This document shows, piece by piece, positions 24,453 through 32,695 of a DNA stretch of 64,000 nucleotides (the first letter of the stretch is position 1; each line of letters begins with the position of its first letter). Made by a program: the position numbers and the translations under genes. The notes under the pieces are model-generated. The model saw only the letters and a list, made by a program, of their open reading frames with translations, was not told the DNA's origin and did no database searches. The stretch comes from Yoonia sp. G8-12 (GTDB lineage: Bacteria; Pseudomonadota; Alphaproteobacteria; Rhodobacterales; Rhodobacteraceae): NCBI RefSeq assembly GCF_038443675.1, contig NZ_CP151762.1:248001-312000 (forward strand), written 5' to 3'.

Positions 24453-24934
24453 TGCTGTTTGGGTACCCACAAAGCCAAGTTTATCTGGTTGGTGGTGTAC
24501 TGGTGGCGCTTTTGTTGCTGTTGCTGCTCACGGTGCTTCGACGTGGCAAGCAACAAGAACCAGAAGTCGTCGAGATTGCAGCAGATGACGCACTGGATGC
24601 GCCTACTGAAATGGTAAGTCCTGTGTCGGCAAAGCCTGCAAAGCCAGCAAGTGCTTACCTTGTATTTCCGGATGGCAAAGGGCGCGCCGCAATTTACGGA
24701 GATAAAGTCAGTGTTGGCAGGGCATCCTCAAATGATGTTGTCATTGAGGCTGAAAGCATGTCGCGATTACATGCGCAGATCTATCGGAATCGCGACGGTG
24801 GCTATTCGGTTGCAGACATGGATAGTCTCAACGGAACCTATGTGAACGATGTGGCCGTCAGTGGGACGCAGAAGGTGCAGCTTGGCGATACAATCACGTT
24901 TGGAAAAGTCACGGTCAAGCTTGTGTCGGCATAG
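24428..24934 (+). CDS. Single-helix FHA protein, probably the end of the vWA-FHA gene
   Basis: 168 residues if read from GTG 24428. One strong membrane helix (about 20-37, ending with LTVLRRGK) is followed by a linker and a canonical FHA domain: VSVGRASSNDVVI, SMSRLHAQI and SLNGTYVND. All key phosphothreonine-binding residues are present, and the domain faces the cytoplasm. The GTG has no Shine-Dalgarno sequence, and the frame upstream of it remains open with sensible codons back past the C6 run at 24409. This supports its being the continuation of the vWA gene and not a separate one. Confidence 0.8.
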   Translation: MPTEPEELMLFGYPQSQVYLVGGVLVALLLLLLLTVLRRGKQQEPEVVEIAADDALDAPTEMVSPVSAKPAKPASAYLVFPDGKGRAAIYGDKVSVGRASSNDVVIEAESMSRLHAQIYRNRDGGYSVADMDSLNGTYVNDVAVSGTQKVQLGDTITFGKVTVKLVSA

Positions 24935-24972
24935 CCTACTGCAGGCGATCGTAAACCTATTGGAGACAACAC

Positions 24973-25575
24973 ATGAGCAATGACAAAACAAAGTGGATTT
25001 TTGACGACTCCAGTGAGAGTATTGCCGATACGGGTAAGACCGTCACATCTCCTGAAATGACCGAAACGCTTGACAACCAACACTTCGGGGCTGGCAACAG
25101 CGAACCGACTGTTCACATCGGTGGTGGCGGCGCTACGCAGCCTGAAAGCGAGAAGACCCAGATCTATACCGGTGCAAGTGCTGAAGCTGGTTTCGCAGAT
25201 CAGAGCGACCCAGTGACGGGTTGGCTGGTTGTGGTCAAAGGTCCCGGTCTGGGGCAGTCCGTGCCGCTTGGTTCTGGTATGAATACCGTGGGTCGTGGCG
25301 TGGGGGCGCGTGCGTCCTTACCTTTTGGCGACACATTGATTTCTTCAGAAGATCACCTGCGGATCATCTATGATGACGCCGAGAGGACATTTTTTGTCAG
25401 CCATGGTTCTGGTAAGAACATCAGTCGCGTGAACGGACAACTCTTGGCGAACACTTTGCCATTGACTACAGATTCCGTGATCGAGTTAAGCAAATCCACA
25501 CGGGTCGTCTTTAAGCAGTTTTGCAGCCAAGACTTTGACTGGAGTGACCTCGAGCAAGGTGCTGACAAGGCTTAA
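24973..25575 (+). CDS. Soluble FHA-domain protein
   Basis: 200 residues, no membrane helix. The first 85 residues are low-complexity and rich in Thr, Ser and acidic residues (for example DDSSESIADTGKTVTSPEMT), a plausible kinase substrate tail. An FHA-like domain follows: MNTVGRGVGARA, ISSEDHLRI and NISRVNGQL. The arrangement of a Thr-rich tail plus FHA is seen in kinase-substrate FHA proteins such as GarA- or Fha-type switches. Its stop lies 5 bases before the phosphatase start, so both are in one operon. Confidence 0.82.
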   Translation: MSNDKTKWIFDDSSESIADTGKTVTSPEMTETLDNQHFGAGNSEPTVHIGGGGATQPESEKTQIYTGASAEAGFADQSDPVTGWLVVVKGPGLGQSVPLGSGMNTVGRGVGARASLPFGDTLISSEDHLRIIYDDAERTFFVSHGSGKNISRVNGQLLANTLPLTTDSVIELSKSTRVVFKQFCSQDFDWSDLEQGADKA

Positions 25576-25580
25576 TCGGC

Positions 25581-26795
25581 GTGGAACGCGTAGCTTCAGG
25601 CCAAACACTAGGTGATCGTGAGGTGCAGGAAGACGCCCTGCAAATCATTCACCAAAGTGACTCTGCATCTGATGGAGAAATGCTGCTTTTGTTATCTGAC
25701 GGCATGGGTGGTCATGCCGGCGGTGAAGTGGCCAGTAATCTCGCAATTGCAGCCTTTGCAGATCACTTTCAGAACGTGTCTGAGAACATGCGTCCCCGCG
25801 GCCGTCTGGAAGAATCTTTGCAAGCCGCCAACGCTGCCATCAAGGATCGCATCGTACGTGAGCCTGCACTGAAAGGCATGGGATGCACCCTGATTGCTGT
25901 TTTGGTTGTGGCCGGGCGCATCGTTTGGTGCAGTGTTGGTGACTCCGTCCTGTTTTTGTTGCGCAATGGACAGTTGAGACGTCTGAACGCGGATCATTCT
26001 TTTTTTGGCGAATTGCTACAGATGGTAGAGCGCGGCGAGTTGACCCACGCAGAGGCAGAAGCCCATCCGCGCAAGAATGCGCTGCGTTCAGCGATGATGG
26101 GTGATCCGCTCAAGTTAATTGATCTTCAAGTCATTGAGGCAGAACCCAACGATATGCTTATCTTGGCGTCAGATGGTCTTGAAACCCTCAGAGATGAAGA
26201 AATCGCACGCATCGCGTATGAAAAGTACAACGCGGGAACGGAAGCAGTGACGCTAGCGTTGCTGGATGCGGTGACAGATCGTGCGCGACCCAAGCAAGAC
26301 AATACTTCGGTCATTGTCCTTAAAGAAGCAGGGTCTATGACCACGACAATGCTGCCTGATAGCAAATGGGCTCTCAAAAACAATGCTGCTAATTTCTGGT
26401 TGCCTGCAGCAATTGGTGGCGCAACAGTCCTTGGGTTTGCCTTGCTCGCATTCCTGCTCTTAGGTGGGGAAGACCCTGAACCTGATCCCGAACCGACGCC
26501 CCTGACTGTCATCACACCGACGGCGCCCGAAGCGCAGTCACCAGCGCCAATCCTTGATGACAACGAAACTAATGATATCATCATCGAGCAAGAAACACGT
26601 GACGATAGCGAAAGCATACTGAGGCCCGACGCACCGCTTGAAATTGATCGGCCTCTGTTGCCAGATACAACCGACGAAGACGACATTGGTCAGCCAGATG
26701 AAATATCTGTTCCGACAACGCGCCCCCGTGTACGGCCAGATGCCTTCGGTTTCGACCCAGCAGACCCGATTGCAATCGAACCGGAGAGCGAATAG
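25581..26795 (+). CDS. PP2C-type Ser/Thr phosphatase with membrane anchor
   Basis: 404 residues. The PP2C core occupies about 1-245, with metal-binding motifs REVQEDA, SDGMGGHAGGE, LASDGLETL and KQDNTSV, all complete, so it should be active. It is then followed by one helix near 270-295 and a Pro/acidic tail of about 100 residues outside the cytoplasm. T6SS PppA phosphatases are soluble, so the anchor is an extra. The start is GTG 25581. The kinase begins one base after the stop, giving a phosphatase-kinase pair that would set the phosphorylation state of the neighbouring FHA proteins. Confidence 0.9.
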   Translation: MERVASGQTLGDREVQEDALQIIHQSDSASDGEMLLLLSDGMGGHAGGEVASNLAIAAFADHFQNVSENMRPRGRLEESLQAANAAIKDRIVREPALKGMGCTLIAVLVVAGRIVWCSVGDSVLFLLRNGQLRRLNADHSFFGELLQMVERGELTHAEAEAHPRKNALRSAMMGDPLKLIDLQVIEAEPNDMLILASDGLETLRDEEIARIAYEKYNAGTEAVTLALLDAVTDRARPKQDNTSVIVLKEAGSMTTTMLPDSKWALKNNAANFWLPAAIGGATVLGFALLAFLLLGGEDPEPDPEPTPLTVITPTAPEAQSPAPILDDNETNDIIIEQETRDDSESILRPDAPLEIDRPLLPDTTDEDDIGQPDEISVPTTRPRVRPDAFGFDPADPIAIEPESE

Positions 26796-26796
26796 C

Positions 26797-27897
26797 ATGG
26801 CTCTAGCGCTCGCATCAGGTACCTCGATCGGGGGGTTTGAAGTTCTTGATGTGATTGGCAGGGGCGGTTTTGGCATTACTTATAAGGCCATCGAGCAGCG
26901 CAGCAGTAAGACCTACGCCATCAAGGAATACTTGCCAGACGGTATGTCAGCACGGGCACCGAATGGGTTGGTTTCTGCGCTAAAGGGGCTTGAAACCACG
27001 TATGCGCGCGGGCTTGGCGCGTTCATGACCGAAGCAAACATACTCAAGGAATTGCCACGCCGTAAAGGTCTTGTACGGGTTCGTGGAGCATTTGAAAAAT
27101 TTGGCACTGCTTACTGTGTGATGGAATTTATCGAAGGCGATAGTCTCGATCGCATGTCCCGGCGGATGATTGAACGCTATAATAATATGCCAGCAGAGCT
27201 GATTACTGATTTGACACTATCAATGTGTTGGGCACTTGACGCACTGCATACGGAAAATCTAATCCACCGCGACGTAAAGCCTGCCAATATCATGTTGCGG
27301 CGCAACGGTGAGCCGGTCTTGATCGACTTCGGTGCGGCACGGCGTCTATCGCGGCGCGGCACAAAGGAAACAATCTTTACTCGCAAATACGCGGCAATCG
27401 AACAATTTCCGCCAGAGATGTCTGGCTTTGGGCGCAACTTTGAAGAGGGGCCATGGAGCGACATTTATTCGCTTTCCGTCGTCCTCTACGAATTGATCGC
27501 CAAAACTTCGCCACCGGACGCTACAGTGCGCGCCGCAGCCTTGTTGGAGGGTCAGCAAGATCCTTATGTTCCGTTGGAACGGGTTGTGCAGAACCAAAAC
27601 ACGGCCGGTATTTATCCTCCCAGCTTACTAGCAACCATCGACGCAGGATGTGCTTTGATGCCCAAAGAGCGTATCCGCGGCGCTACCGAGTTGGCCGAAC
27701 AGATTGCACCCGGCTGGTGGAATAAAAATCAAAACGAGGTCGATGACGCACACACCACAATGACGGATTCTACCGAAATTGGTTCGCCACGCGGGGCTAG
27801 TTTGGGATGGATCGTTTGGCTTGGCATTCTCGCAGTCTGTGCAACCGTCCTGCTGTTTTGGGCCTACCAAACTTTCTTTTACGAAGAGGTGTTCTGA
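26797..27897 (+). CDS. Membrane-anchored Ser/Thr protein kinase
   Basis: 366 residues with a Hanks-type kinase domain: glycine loop IGRGGFG, Lys43 in YAIKEYLP, HRDVKPAN (157-164), DFG at 177-179, and an activation loop with several Thr and Ser. All catalytic residues are present. One transmembrane helix at about 340-360 near the C-terminus leaves only a short tail outside. ATG 26797 is used; the longer in-frame extension overlaps the phosphatase and is not coding-like. It overlaps the protease gene by one base. It is the first of two kinases in the cluster. Confidence 0.92.
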   Translation: MALALASGTSIGGFEVLDVIGRGGFGITYKAIEQRSSKTYAIKEYLPDGMSARAPNGLVSALKGLETTYARGLGAFMTEANILKELPRRKGLVRVRGAFEKFGTAYCVMEFIEGDSLDRMSRRMIERYNNMPAELITDLTLSMCWALDALHTENLIHRDVKPANIMLRRNGEPVLIDFGAARRLSRRGTKETIFTRKYAAIEQFPPEMSGFGRNFEEGPWSDIYSLSVVLYELIAKTSPPDATVRAAALLEGQQDPYVPLERVVQNQNTAGIYPPSLLATIDAGCALMPKERIRGATELAEQIAPGWWNKNQNEVDDAHTTMTDSTEIGSPRGASLGWIVWLGILAVCATVLLFWAYQTFFYEEVF

Positions 27898-28697
27898 TGA
27901 TGAAAATTTGCCGGTATGTCATCAGTCTCTTTCTACTGGCTGCATCACCAACTCTTGTTGCAGCGCAAGAACTTCGCGACCTCGCTCCGTATTTGGACAA
28001 ATCCGTTGGCAAAGTGCTGACGTTCAATCGATCGGGTGCACTATCTGGAAGTGGTTCAGGGTTTGCGGTTGCCCGCGGCGAAAACGATGGCGAGATTCTC
28101 TTCTTAACCAATGATCACGTGGTTGCAGGATCGAATAGCCAGCGCGTCAGCTATGGTGAAGACAATCTCGTCAAGAGCTTTGAGGCTGAAGTGCTCCTTG
28201 CTGATCCTGAGTATGACATGGCCCTTCTATTGCTGAAACCGCGCAGTGCTCACGGATTTACCCCACAAATACTGCGCCTTGCTGATTTCGTCATCGAACA
28301 AGGCGATGATGTCTATGCGATCGGCTTTCCTGGTTTCTCAGACCGCATTTTGGAGAGTTTTTCTGACCCTGCTTTTTTTGAACCTGTTCTGACGAGCGGG
28401 ATCGTGGGCAAGCGGTTTGATTCTGTCTGGGTGCAAGGTGGTCGGCGTGTAGAATTCATTCAGCACAGCGCTGAGATCAATCCTGGTAATTCGGGTGGCC
28501 CATTGGTCGACCGTTGTGGCAATGTTGTAGCGCTCAATACAGCGGTTCCAAGTGATGCCAGCATCGCAGGAGCGTCGTTGTCGTCATCCGCCAAATCCAT
28601 CTCTGAATTTCTCGGCCGCACGATTGCCAATCCGGTCCCCTCGGGGGGCGGTGTAACGGCCGCATTGGTGGTGGAGGCCTTTCGAGAGATCAAGTGA
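27897..28697 (+). CDS. Exported trypsin-like serine protease
   Basis: 266 residues. A signal peptide (cleavage near VAAQ) sends it to the periplasm. The S1C/Deg-type catalytic domain has His74 (TNDHVV), Asp107 (PEYDMALL) and Ser199 (NPGNSGGPL), so the triad is intact. There is no PDZ domain, unlike DegP or DegS. ATGs at 27897 and 27900 are both usable. Four-base overlap (GTGA) with the downstream FHA gene couples them. A periplasmic protease directly between a kinase and a membrane FHA protein suggests proteolytic control of the extracytoplasmic parts of this system; this is inference. Confidence 0.88.
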   Translation: MMKICRYVISLFLLAASPTLVAAQELRDLAPYLDKSVGKVLTFNRSGALSGSGSGFAVARGENDGEILFLTNDHVVAGSNSQRVSYGEDNLVKSFEAEVLLADPEYDMALLLLKPRSAHGFTPQILRLADFVIEQGDDVYAIGFPGFSDRILESFSDPAFFEPVLTSGIVGKRFDSVWVQGGRRVEFIQHSAEINPGNSGGPLVDRCGNVVALNTAVPSDASIAGASLSSSAKSISEFLGRTIANPVPSGGGVTAALVVEAFREIK

Positions 28698-29146
28698 TCG
28701 CACTTGCAGCAACAGTGTTGTTGCTTGCCGCTATTGCGGGAACGGTTGTTTATTACCTTCGGCCGCAGACAAAAGCTGCTGCTGTTCGCAGTAACGCGGA
28801 TGGAGGAAAGCCAGGCGTTTTGCCGCGCGCAAAACCTGTCACGTCGCCTTTTTTAATCGCCAAGATTGGCGATAATACCTTCCCGCTTACAACGCAAATG
28901 ATGCAGAAAGGACTGGTCATTGGACGTGGGGATGACGCCGACTTGCGTGTTGATGACCAATTGCTCAGCCGGGCACATGTAAAGATCATACTGCGCGACC
29001 GAAAATTGCAAATGCAGGATCTTGGCTCGACCAACGGTACACGCCTTGATGGGGTTCAGCTTGAGGCACGCAAAGCGGTCCAGATCAATACCAAATCGCA
29101 GATTGACCTTGGCGGCTTGTCGTTCACCTTAACAAAAACATCTTGA
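28694..29146 (+). CDS. Membrane-anchored FHA protein
   Basis: 150 residues from GTG 28694. One N-terminal helix (about 2-22), a basic linker, then an FHA domain: LVIGRGDDADLRV, LLSRAHVKI and LGSTNGTRL. Phosphothreonine-binding residues are intact. It is coupled by GTGA to the protease upstream and by ATGA to the ABC ATPase downstream, placing it at the junction between the kinase/phosphatase half and the Tag-like half of the operon. Confidence 0.85.
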   Translation: MIALAATVLLLAAIAGTVVYYLRPQTKAAAVRSNADGGKPGVLPRAKPVTSPFLIAKIGDNTFPLTTQMMQKGLVIGRGDDADLRVDDQLLSRAHVKIILRDRKLQMQDLGSTNGTRLDGVQLEARKAVQINTKSQIDLGGLSFTLTKTS

Positions 29147-29868
29147 TGATGCTGGACATCCAACCAACAGCGCTAACCAAAGAGACCGTGCTTTTTGCGC
29201 AATCTCTGGGCTTGCGCCTGTCGGCAGAGTTTGGCGTAATGATCGATGAGCTTGCCTTGCAGGCAGGTGAAGTTCTCGTACTCGATGCTCCAAGTGGAGC
29301 GGGGAAAAGTACTGTGCTGGGATTGGTCTGCGGTGCGATTGCGGCTGATCCGTCACTTGGCGCTGCGACCCTTACAATTGATGGTGCACAAATCTCTGCC
29401 GCGTCACCGAGGCCGGACACATTGGGATTCGTGCTACAAACGAGCGCTTTAGTCCCCTACTTGAATATCGCAGAGAATATTCGCCTGCCTTGTGCTGTTT
29501 CGCGTTTGACGCCGGATGTGGAGTGGTATGATTATCTGATCCGCTCGCTTGGGTTGACCGACCTCGAACACCGCTTGCCCCGCGAAATCTCGGTTGGGCA
29601 GCGGCAGCGTGCAGGGCTTGCACGCGCATTTCTAGCTCGCCCTAAGGTGCTGTTGCTTGATGAGCCTGTGTCCGCGCTTGACCCTGCAAACGTGGATCAA
29701 GTTGAAGCCTTGATCGCGCTTTTGGCCACTGACTTTGATGCAGCTATCTTGCTTGCCAGCCATCAGGCCGCGCGCGGTGCTTTTGCGCATAGCCGTCGTG
29801 CAACCCACCGCCTTGAGCGCCACGGGGGCACCACTTTCAGTGCGTTTGGAATGGTGGACGAGGCATGA
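29143..29868 (+). CDS. ABC transporter ATPase, TagT-like
   Basis: 241 residues. Walker A APSGAGKST (49-57), signature ISVGQRQR and Walker B VLLLDEPVSALDP are complete. It belongs to the MacB/LolD-like group of ATPases that work with FtsX-type permeases and often act as mechanotransmitters instead of importers. With the next two genes it reproduces the TagT-TagS-TagR order of the P. aeruginosa H1 type VI threonine-phosphorylation pathway. Assignment to that pathway rests mainly on gene order and partner types. ATGA overlaps both neighbours. Confidence 0.88.
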   Translation: MMMLDIQPTALTKETVLFAQSLGLRLSAEFGVMIDELALQAGEVLVLDAPSGAGKSTVLGLVCGAIAADPSLGAATLTIDGAQISAASPRPDTLGFVLQTSALVPYLNIAENIRLPCAVSRLTPDVEWYDYLIRSLGLTDLEHRLPREISVGQRQRAGLARAFLARPKVLLLDEPVSALDPANVDQVEALIALLATDFDAAILLASHQAARGAFAHSRRATHRLERHGGTTFSAFGMVDEA

Positions 29869-31052
29869 AGTTACCCGTCACACTTGCCATGAAAGAACTG
29901 CGCCATGATTGGCAAGCTGCGGCCTGTTTTATCGCGGCCTTAGTTGGCGTTTTGGCACCGCTATTGATTATTTTGGCGCTGAAGAATGGCGTCATCTCAA
30001 CAATGCTAGATCGTTTGGTTGATGATCCTGCCAATCGTGAATTGATCGCGGTTGGTGCAGGTCGCCATGATGATCTGTTTTTCACGACTTTTAGAGATCG
30101 GGATGATGTGGCTTTTATCGTCCCTGCGACTCGCACGATCAATGCGGTTGCTAACGCCGCACGCAATGTCGAAGCACGCAAACTGGTGCGGCGCGTGACG
30201 CTGATTCCATCTGGTGCCAATGATCCACTATCGCCGGACGCGCAGGTTGGACCAGGTGCGATCCTCTTGAGCGCGAAGCTGGCCGAGGATCTCGGTGCGA
30301 GCACCGGCGATACAATCGAGCTGCGTATTGAACGACGCATCGATGACGCGCCTGAAACCGCAGTGCGGGATATGAGGGTCGCGGGCATCGTGCCTGCACA
30401 ACGCTATAGCCGGTCAGCGATGTTCATCGCACTACAAGACCTGGTTGCGATTGAACAGTTTCGCGATGATCGCAACCTGACAGCACAAGACTGGGCACAA
30501 GCTCGGCCACTTCCCGAAACATTCGCCAGTTTTCGATTGTATGCCAAAGAGTTGAGAGACATCGCGCGCCTCGAAGACGCCTTAGAAGTTCGGGGTATAA
30601 ACGCCCGGCCCCGCGCTGAGAATGTTGATCTTCTGATCTCTTTTCAACGGAGCCTGAACTTGCTTTTTATTGTGATCGCCGCACTTGCCTTGGCGGGCTT
30701 TTGGGCGGCGATGGCTGCCAATTTACGCGGCTCTGTTGAACGACAGCGGATATCATTAAGCCTGCTGCGTTTGCTGGGCCTAACCGAAGCAGGGCGCCGC
30801 GCCATACCAACGATTCAAGCGCTGATTCTAGTAACACTAGGCGTGTTTGTAACGCTTATTTTGGTGCTTCCAACGCTGGCACTGATCAACAATTTCTTCA
30901 CCCCCGAAGGCTTTCAACGCATCGCTCAACTTGGCCCCAACCATATCTTTGGCACGCTTGCCTTGGGCGTATTTACGGCACTTACCGCATCCATCTGGGC
31001 GGTTACAGCGATAGGAGACATCACATCCGATGAAGTATTGCGCGCTGGTTAG
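29865..31052 (+). CDS. FtsX/MacB-type ABC permease, TagS-like
   Basis: 395 residues. One N-terminal helix (about 18-38), a large periplasmic domain to about 260, then three helices (265-285, 315-340 and 365-385), the classical type VII permease plan. It should pair with the ATPase before it. In the Tag pathway, TagS and TagT with lipoprotein TagQ and TagR act upstream of kinase PpkA. The 3' end overlaps the SUMF1-like gene by 23 bases in another frame. Confidence 0.85.
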   Translation: MKLPVTLAMKELRHDWQAAACFIAALVGVLAPLLIILALKNGVISTMLDRLVDDPANRELIAVGAGRHDDLFFTTFRDRDDVAFIVPATRTINAVANAARNVEARKLVRRVTLIPSGANDPLSPDAQVGPGAILLSAKLAEDLGASTGDTIELRIERRIDDAPETAVRDMRVAGIVPAQRYSRSAMFIALQDLVAIEQFRDDRNLTAQDWAQARPLPETFASFRLYAKELRDIARLEDALEVRGINARPRAENVDLLISFQRSLNLLFIVIAALALAGFWAAMAANLRGSVERQRISLSLLRLLGLTEAGRRAIPTIQALILVTLGVFVTLILVLPTLALINNFFTPEGFQRIAQLGPNHIFGTLALGVFTALTASIWAVTAIGDITSDEVLRAG

Positions 31053-32655
31053 CAGCCTCGCAGGATGTCTTCTTTTAGCGACATCTGCCATGGCGGAAAT
31101 CACTTGGGATGAACGGTACTACAATCCTGCGCCACTGCCCGGAGACGTCGTTTTGCCGATGCCATGCGGCGGTGCAATGGTCTTTCGCGCCGTCGAAACC
31201 CCCAATGCGGGCGGCAGCATAGGCGATGTCCGTGTCACGTTGGGGCAAGAGGGCGAAGACGCGCCCTATCTCAACGGTTTGCGCAGATCTTATGTATCAG
31301 GTGGTTTTGCCTCCGGTGAGGTCACAAAGGGCATGTTTTGGCTTGCGAAATATGAAATCGCTGAGGCGCAGTGGGATGCAGTGATGCTGGATACCTGTCC
31401 GGAAAGAACCCCACGTCGGCGCGGTTTTGTGCCTGCGGTTGAACACACGATGCTGGATCTGGCCCACTTTGCAGAACGCTATACGCTTTGGTTGATGACA
31501 CAGGCCGCCGAGAGCCTGCCGCAAGTCGGCGAAACCCAAGCTTATCTGCGCCTGCCGACTGAAGATGAGTGGGAATTTGCGGCACGTGGCGGGCTTGCTG
31601 TCGAAAATGCAGCCTTTCGCGCGCCGCGTCCGCCGATGACTGATGGCGAAGAACCATCGGAATTCATAGCGCACGGTGGCACCGATAGTGCAGGTGGCAA
31701 ATTGCAGTTGATAGGCACGCTAAAGCCGAACCCCTTGGGTCTGCATGATATGCTGGGTAACGCCGCTGAGGTTGTGCAGACGCCGTTCTCTCTGATCCGC
31801 CACGGGCGCTTGCATGGACAGGCCGGCGGTGTCGTTAAGCGCGGCGGTGATGCGCGAACCCCGCTGGCTGACGTCACCAGCGCCACTCGGTTTGAAGTCC
31901 CGCCATTTGATGTCCGTACCAGCACAGTCAGCGCTGACCGCTTTACAGGGGCCCGGTTGGCTATTGCGGCGTTGGCGATCACTTCAGCTGATCAAACCGA
32001 ACAATTCGCGATTGACCTTGAGCGACTTGCCCAAGTGGATACGGGAGGGGATGTGGGGGCCGTAGAAGGGGAAATTGCAGGTATCTTGGATGCGCTCGAA
32101 GCCAATCTGGACACGCCACAAAGTCAACAGCAATTGGCGGTGGTGCGCGACACTATCGTGGCGGCTCGTGCGGAACGAAATGCGCAACGTGACCGATCTA
32201 TTCGGTTGATTGCTCAAAGTGGGACTTTGATGTGCGATCAGGTATTGCAGCGACTGTTCAATGCACTCGCGATTGGATCGGTCCTGCCAACATATGATGA
32301 ACTTGAAGCAATCGCGATTGAAGAAAATGATCCAGGTCTACTTGAGGAAATCAATCAAGCTCGGTTGGAGGCGCTTGCCAGCTTGCAAAGGTTGGAAGAC
32401 CAGGTTGCGCTGGAGCTGACCCAGTATACCAACCTGATCGAAGGTTTGGGTGACGAGTATTCGCTGCCGCTCTTGTCTCGCCAGATCACGTTGATCAGCC
32501 CAGAAGTTGCCGTCTACGGCGACCGTCGTGTCAGGTGCCTGGCAACGCTGTCGGAGCATCTTCAGATCCGTATTATTGACGGCTTCATCGATGTCGCCGC
32601 GGTGCAAAGCGACATGACCGACATTGCCCAAGAACTCTCAGAGAGTGACTTGTGA
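31030..32655 (+). CDS. Exported SUMF1-fold protein, TagR-like
   Basis: 541 residues with a signal peptide (after SAMA). Residues about 40-315 have the formylglycine-generating-enzyme/SUMF1 fold: KYEIAEAQWD, YLRLPTEDEWEFAARGG, LGLHDMLGNAAEV and the final RFTGARLA. The last 220 residues are a helical Gln/Glu-rich region with two Cys (MCDQVL and RRVRCLA). Known TagR is a periplasmic SUMF1-type protein that stimulates PpkA; here it precedes a PpkA-like kinase. Enzyme activity is not implied, as the catalytic cysteines of true FGE are not evident. Start ATG 31030 lies inside the permease gene. Confidence 0.82.
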   Translation: MKYCALVSSLAGCLLLATSAMAEITWDERYYNPAPLPGDVVLPMPCGGAMVFRAVETPNAGGSIGDVRVTLGQEGEDAPYLNGLRRSYVSGGFASGEVTKGMFWLAKYEIAEAQWDAVMLDTCPERTPRRRGFVPAVEHTMLDLAHFAERYTLWLMTQAAESLPQVGETQAYLRLPTEDEWEFAARGGLAVENAAFRAPRPPMTDGEEPSEFIAHGGTDSAGGKLQLIGTLKPNPLGLHDMLGNAAEVVQTPFSLIRHGRLHGQAGGVVKRGGDARTPLADVTSATRFEVPPFDVRTSTVSADRFTGARLAIAALAITSADQTEQFAIDLERLAQVDTGGDVGAVEGEIAGILDALEANLDTPQSQQQLAVVRDTIVAARAERNAQRDRSIRLIAQSGTLMCDQVLQRLFNALAIGSVLPTYDELEAIAIEENDPGLLEEINQARLEALASLQRLEDQVALELTQYTNLIEGLGDEYSLPLLSRQITLISPEVAVYGDRRVRCLATLSEHLQIRIIDGFIDVAAVQSDMTDIAQELSESDL

Positions 32656-32695
32656 TGCGCATCCCCTCAATCTCATTCAACCGGAAGGTTTACCC

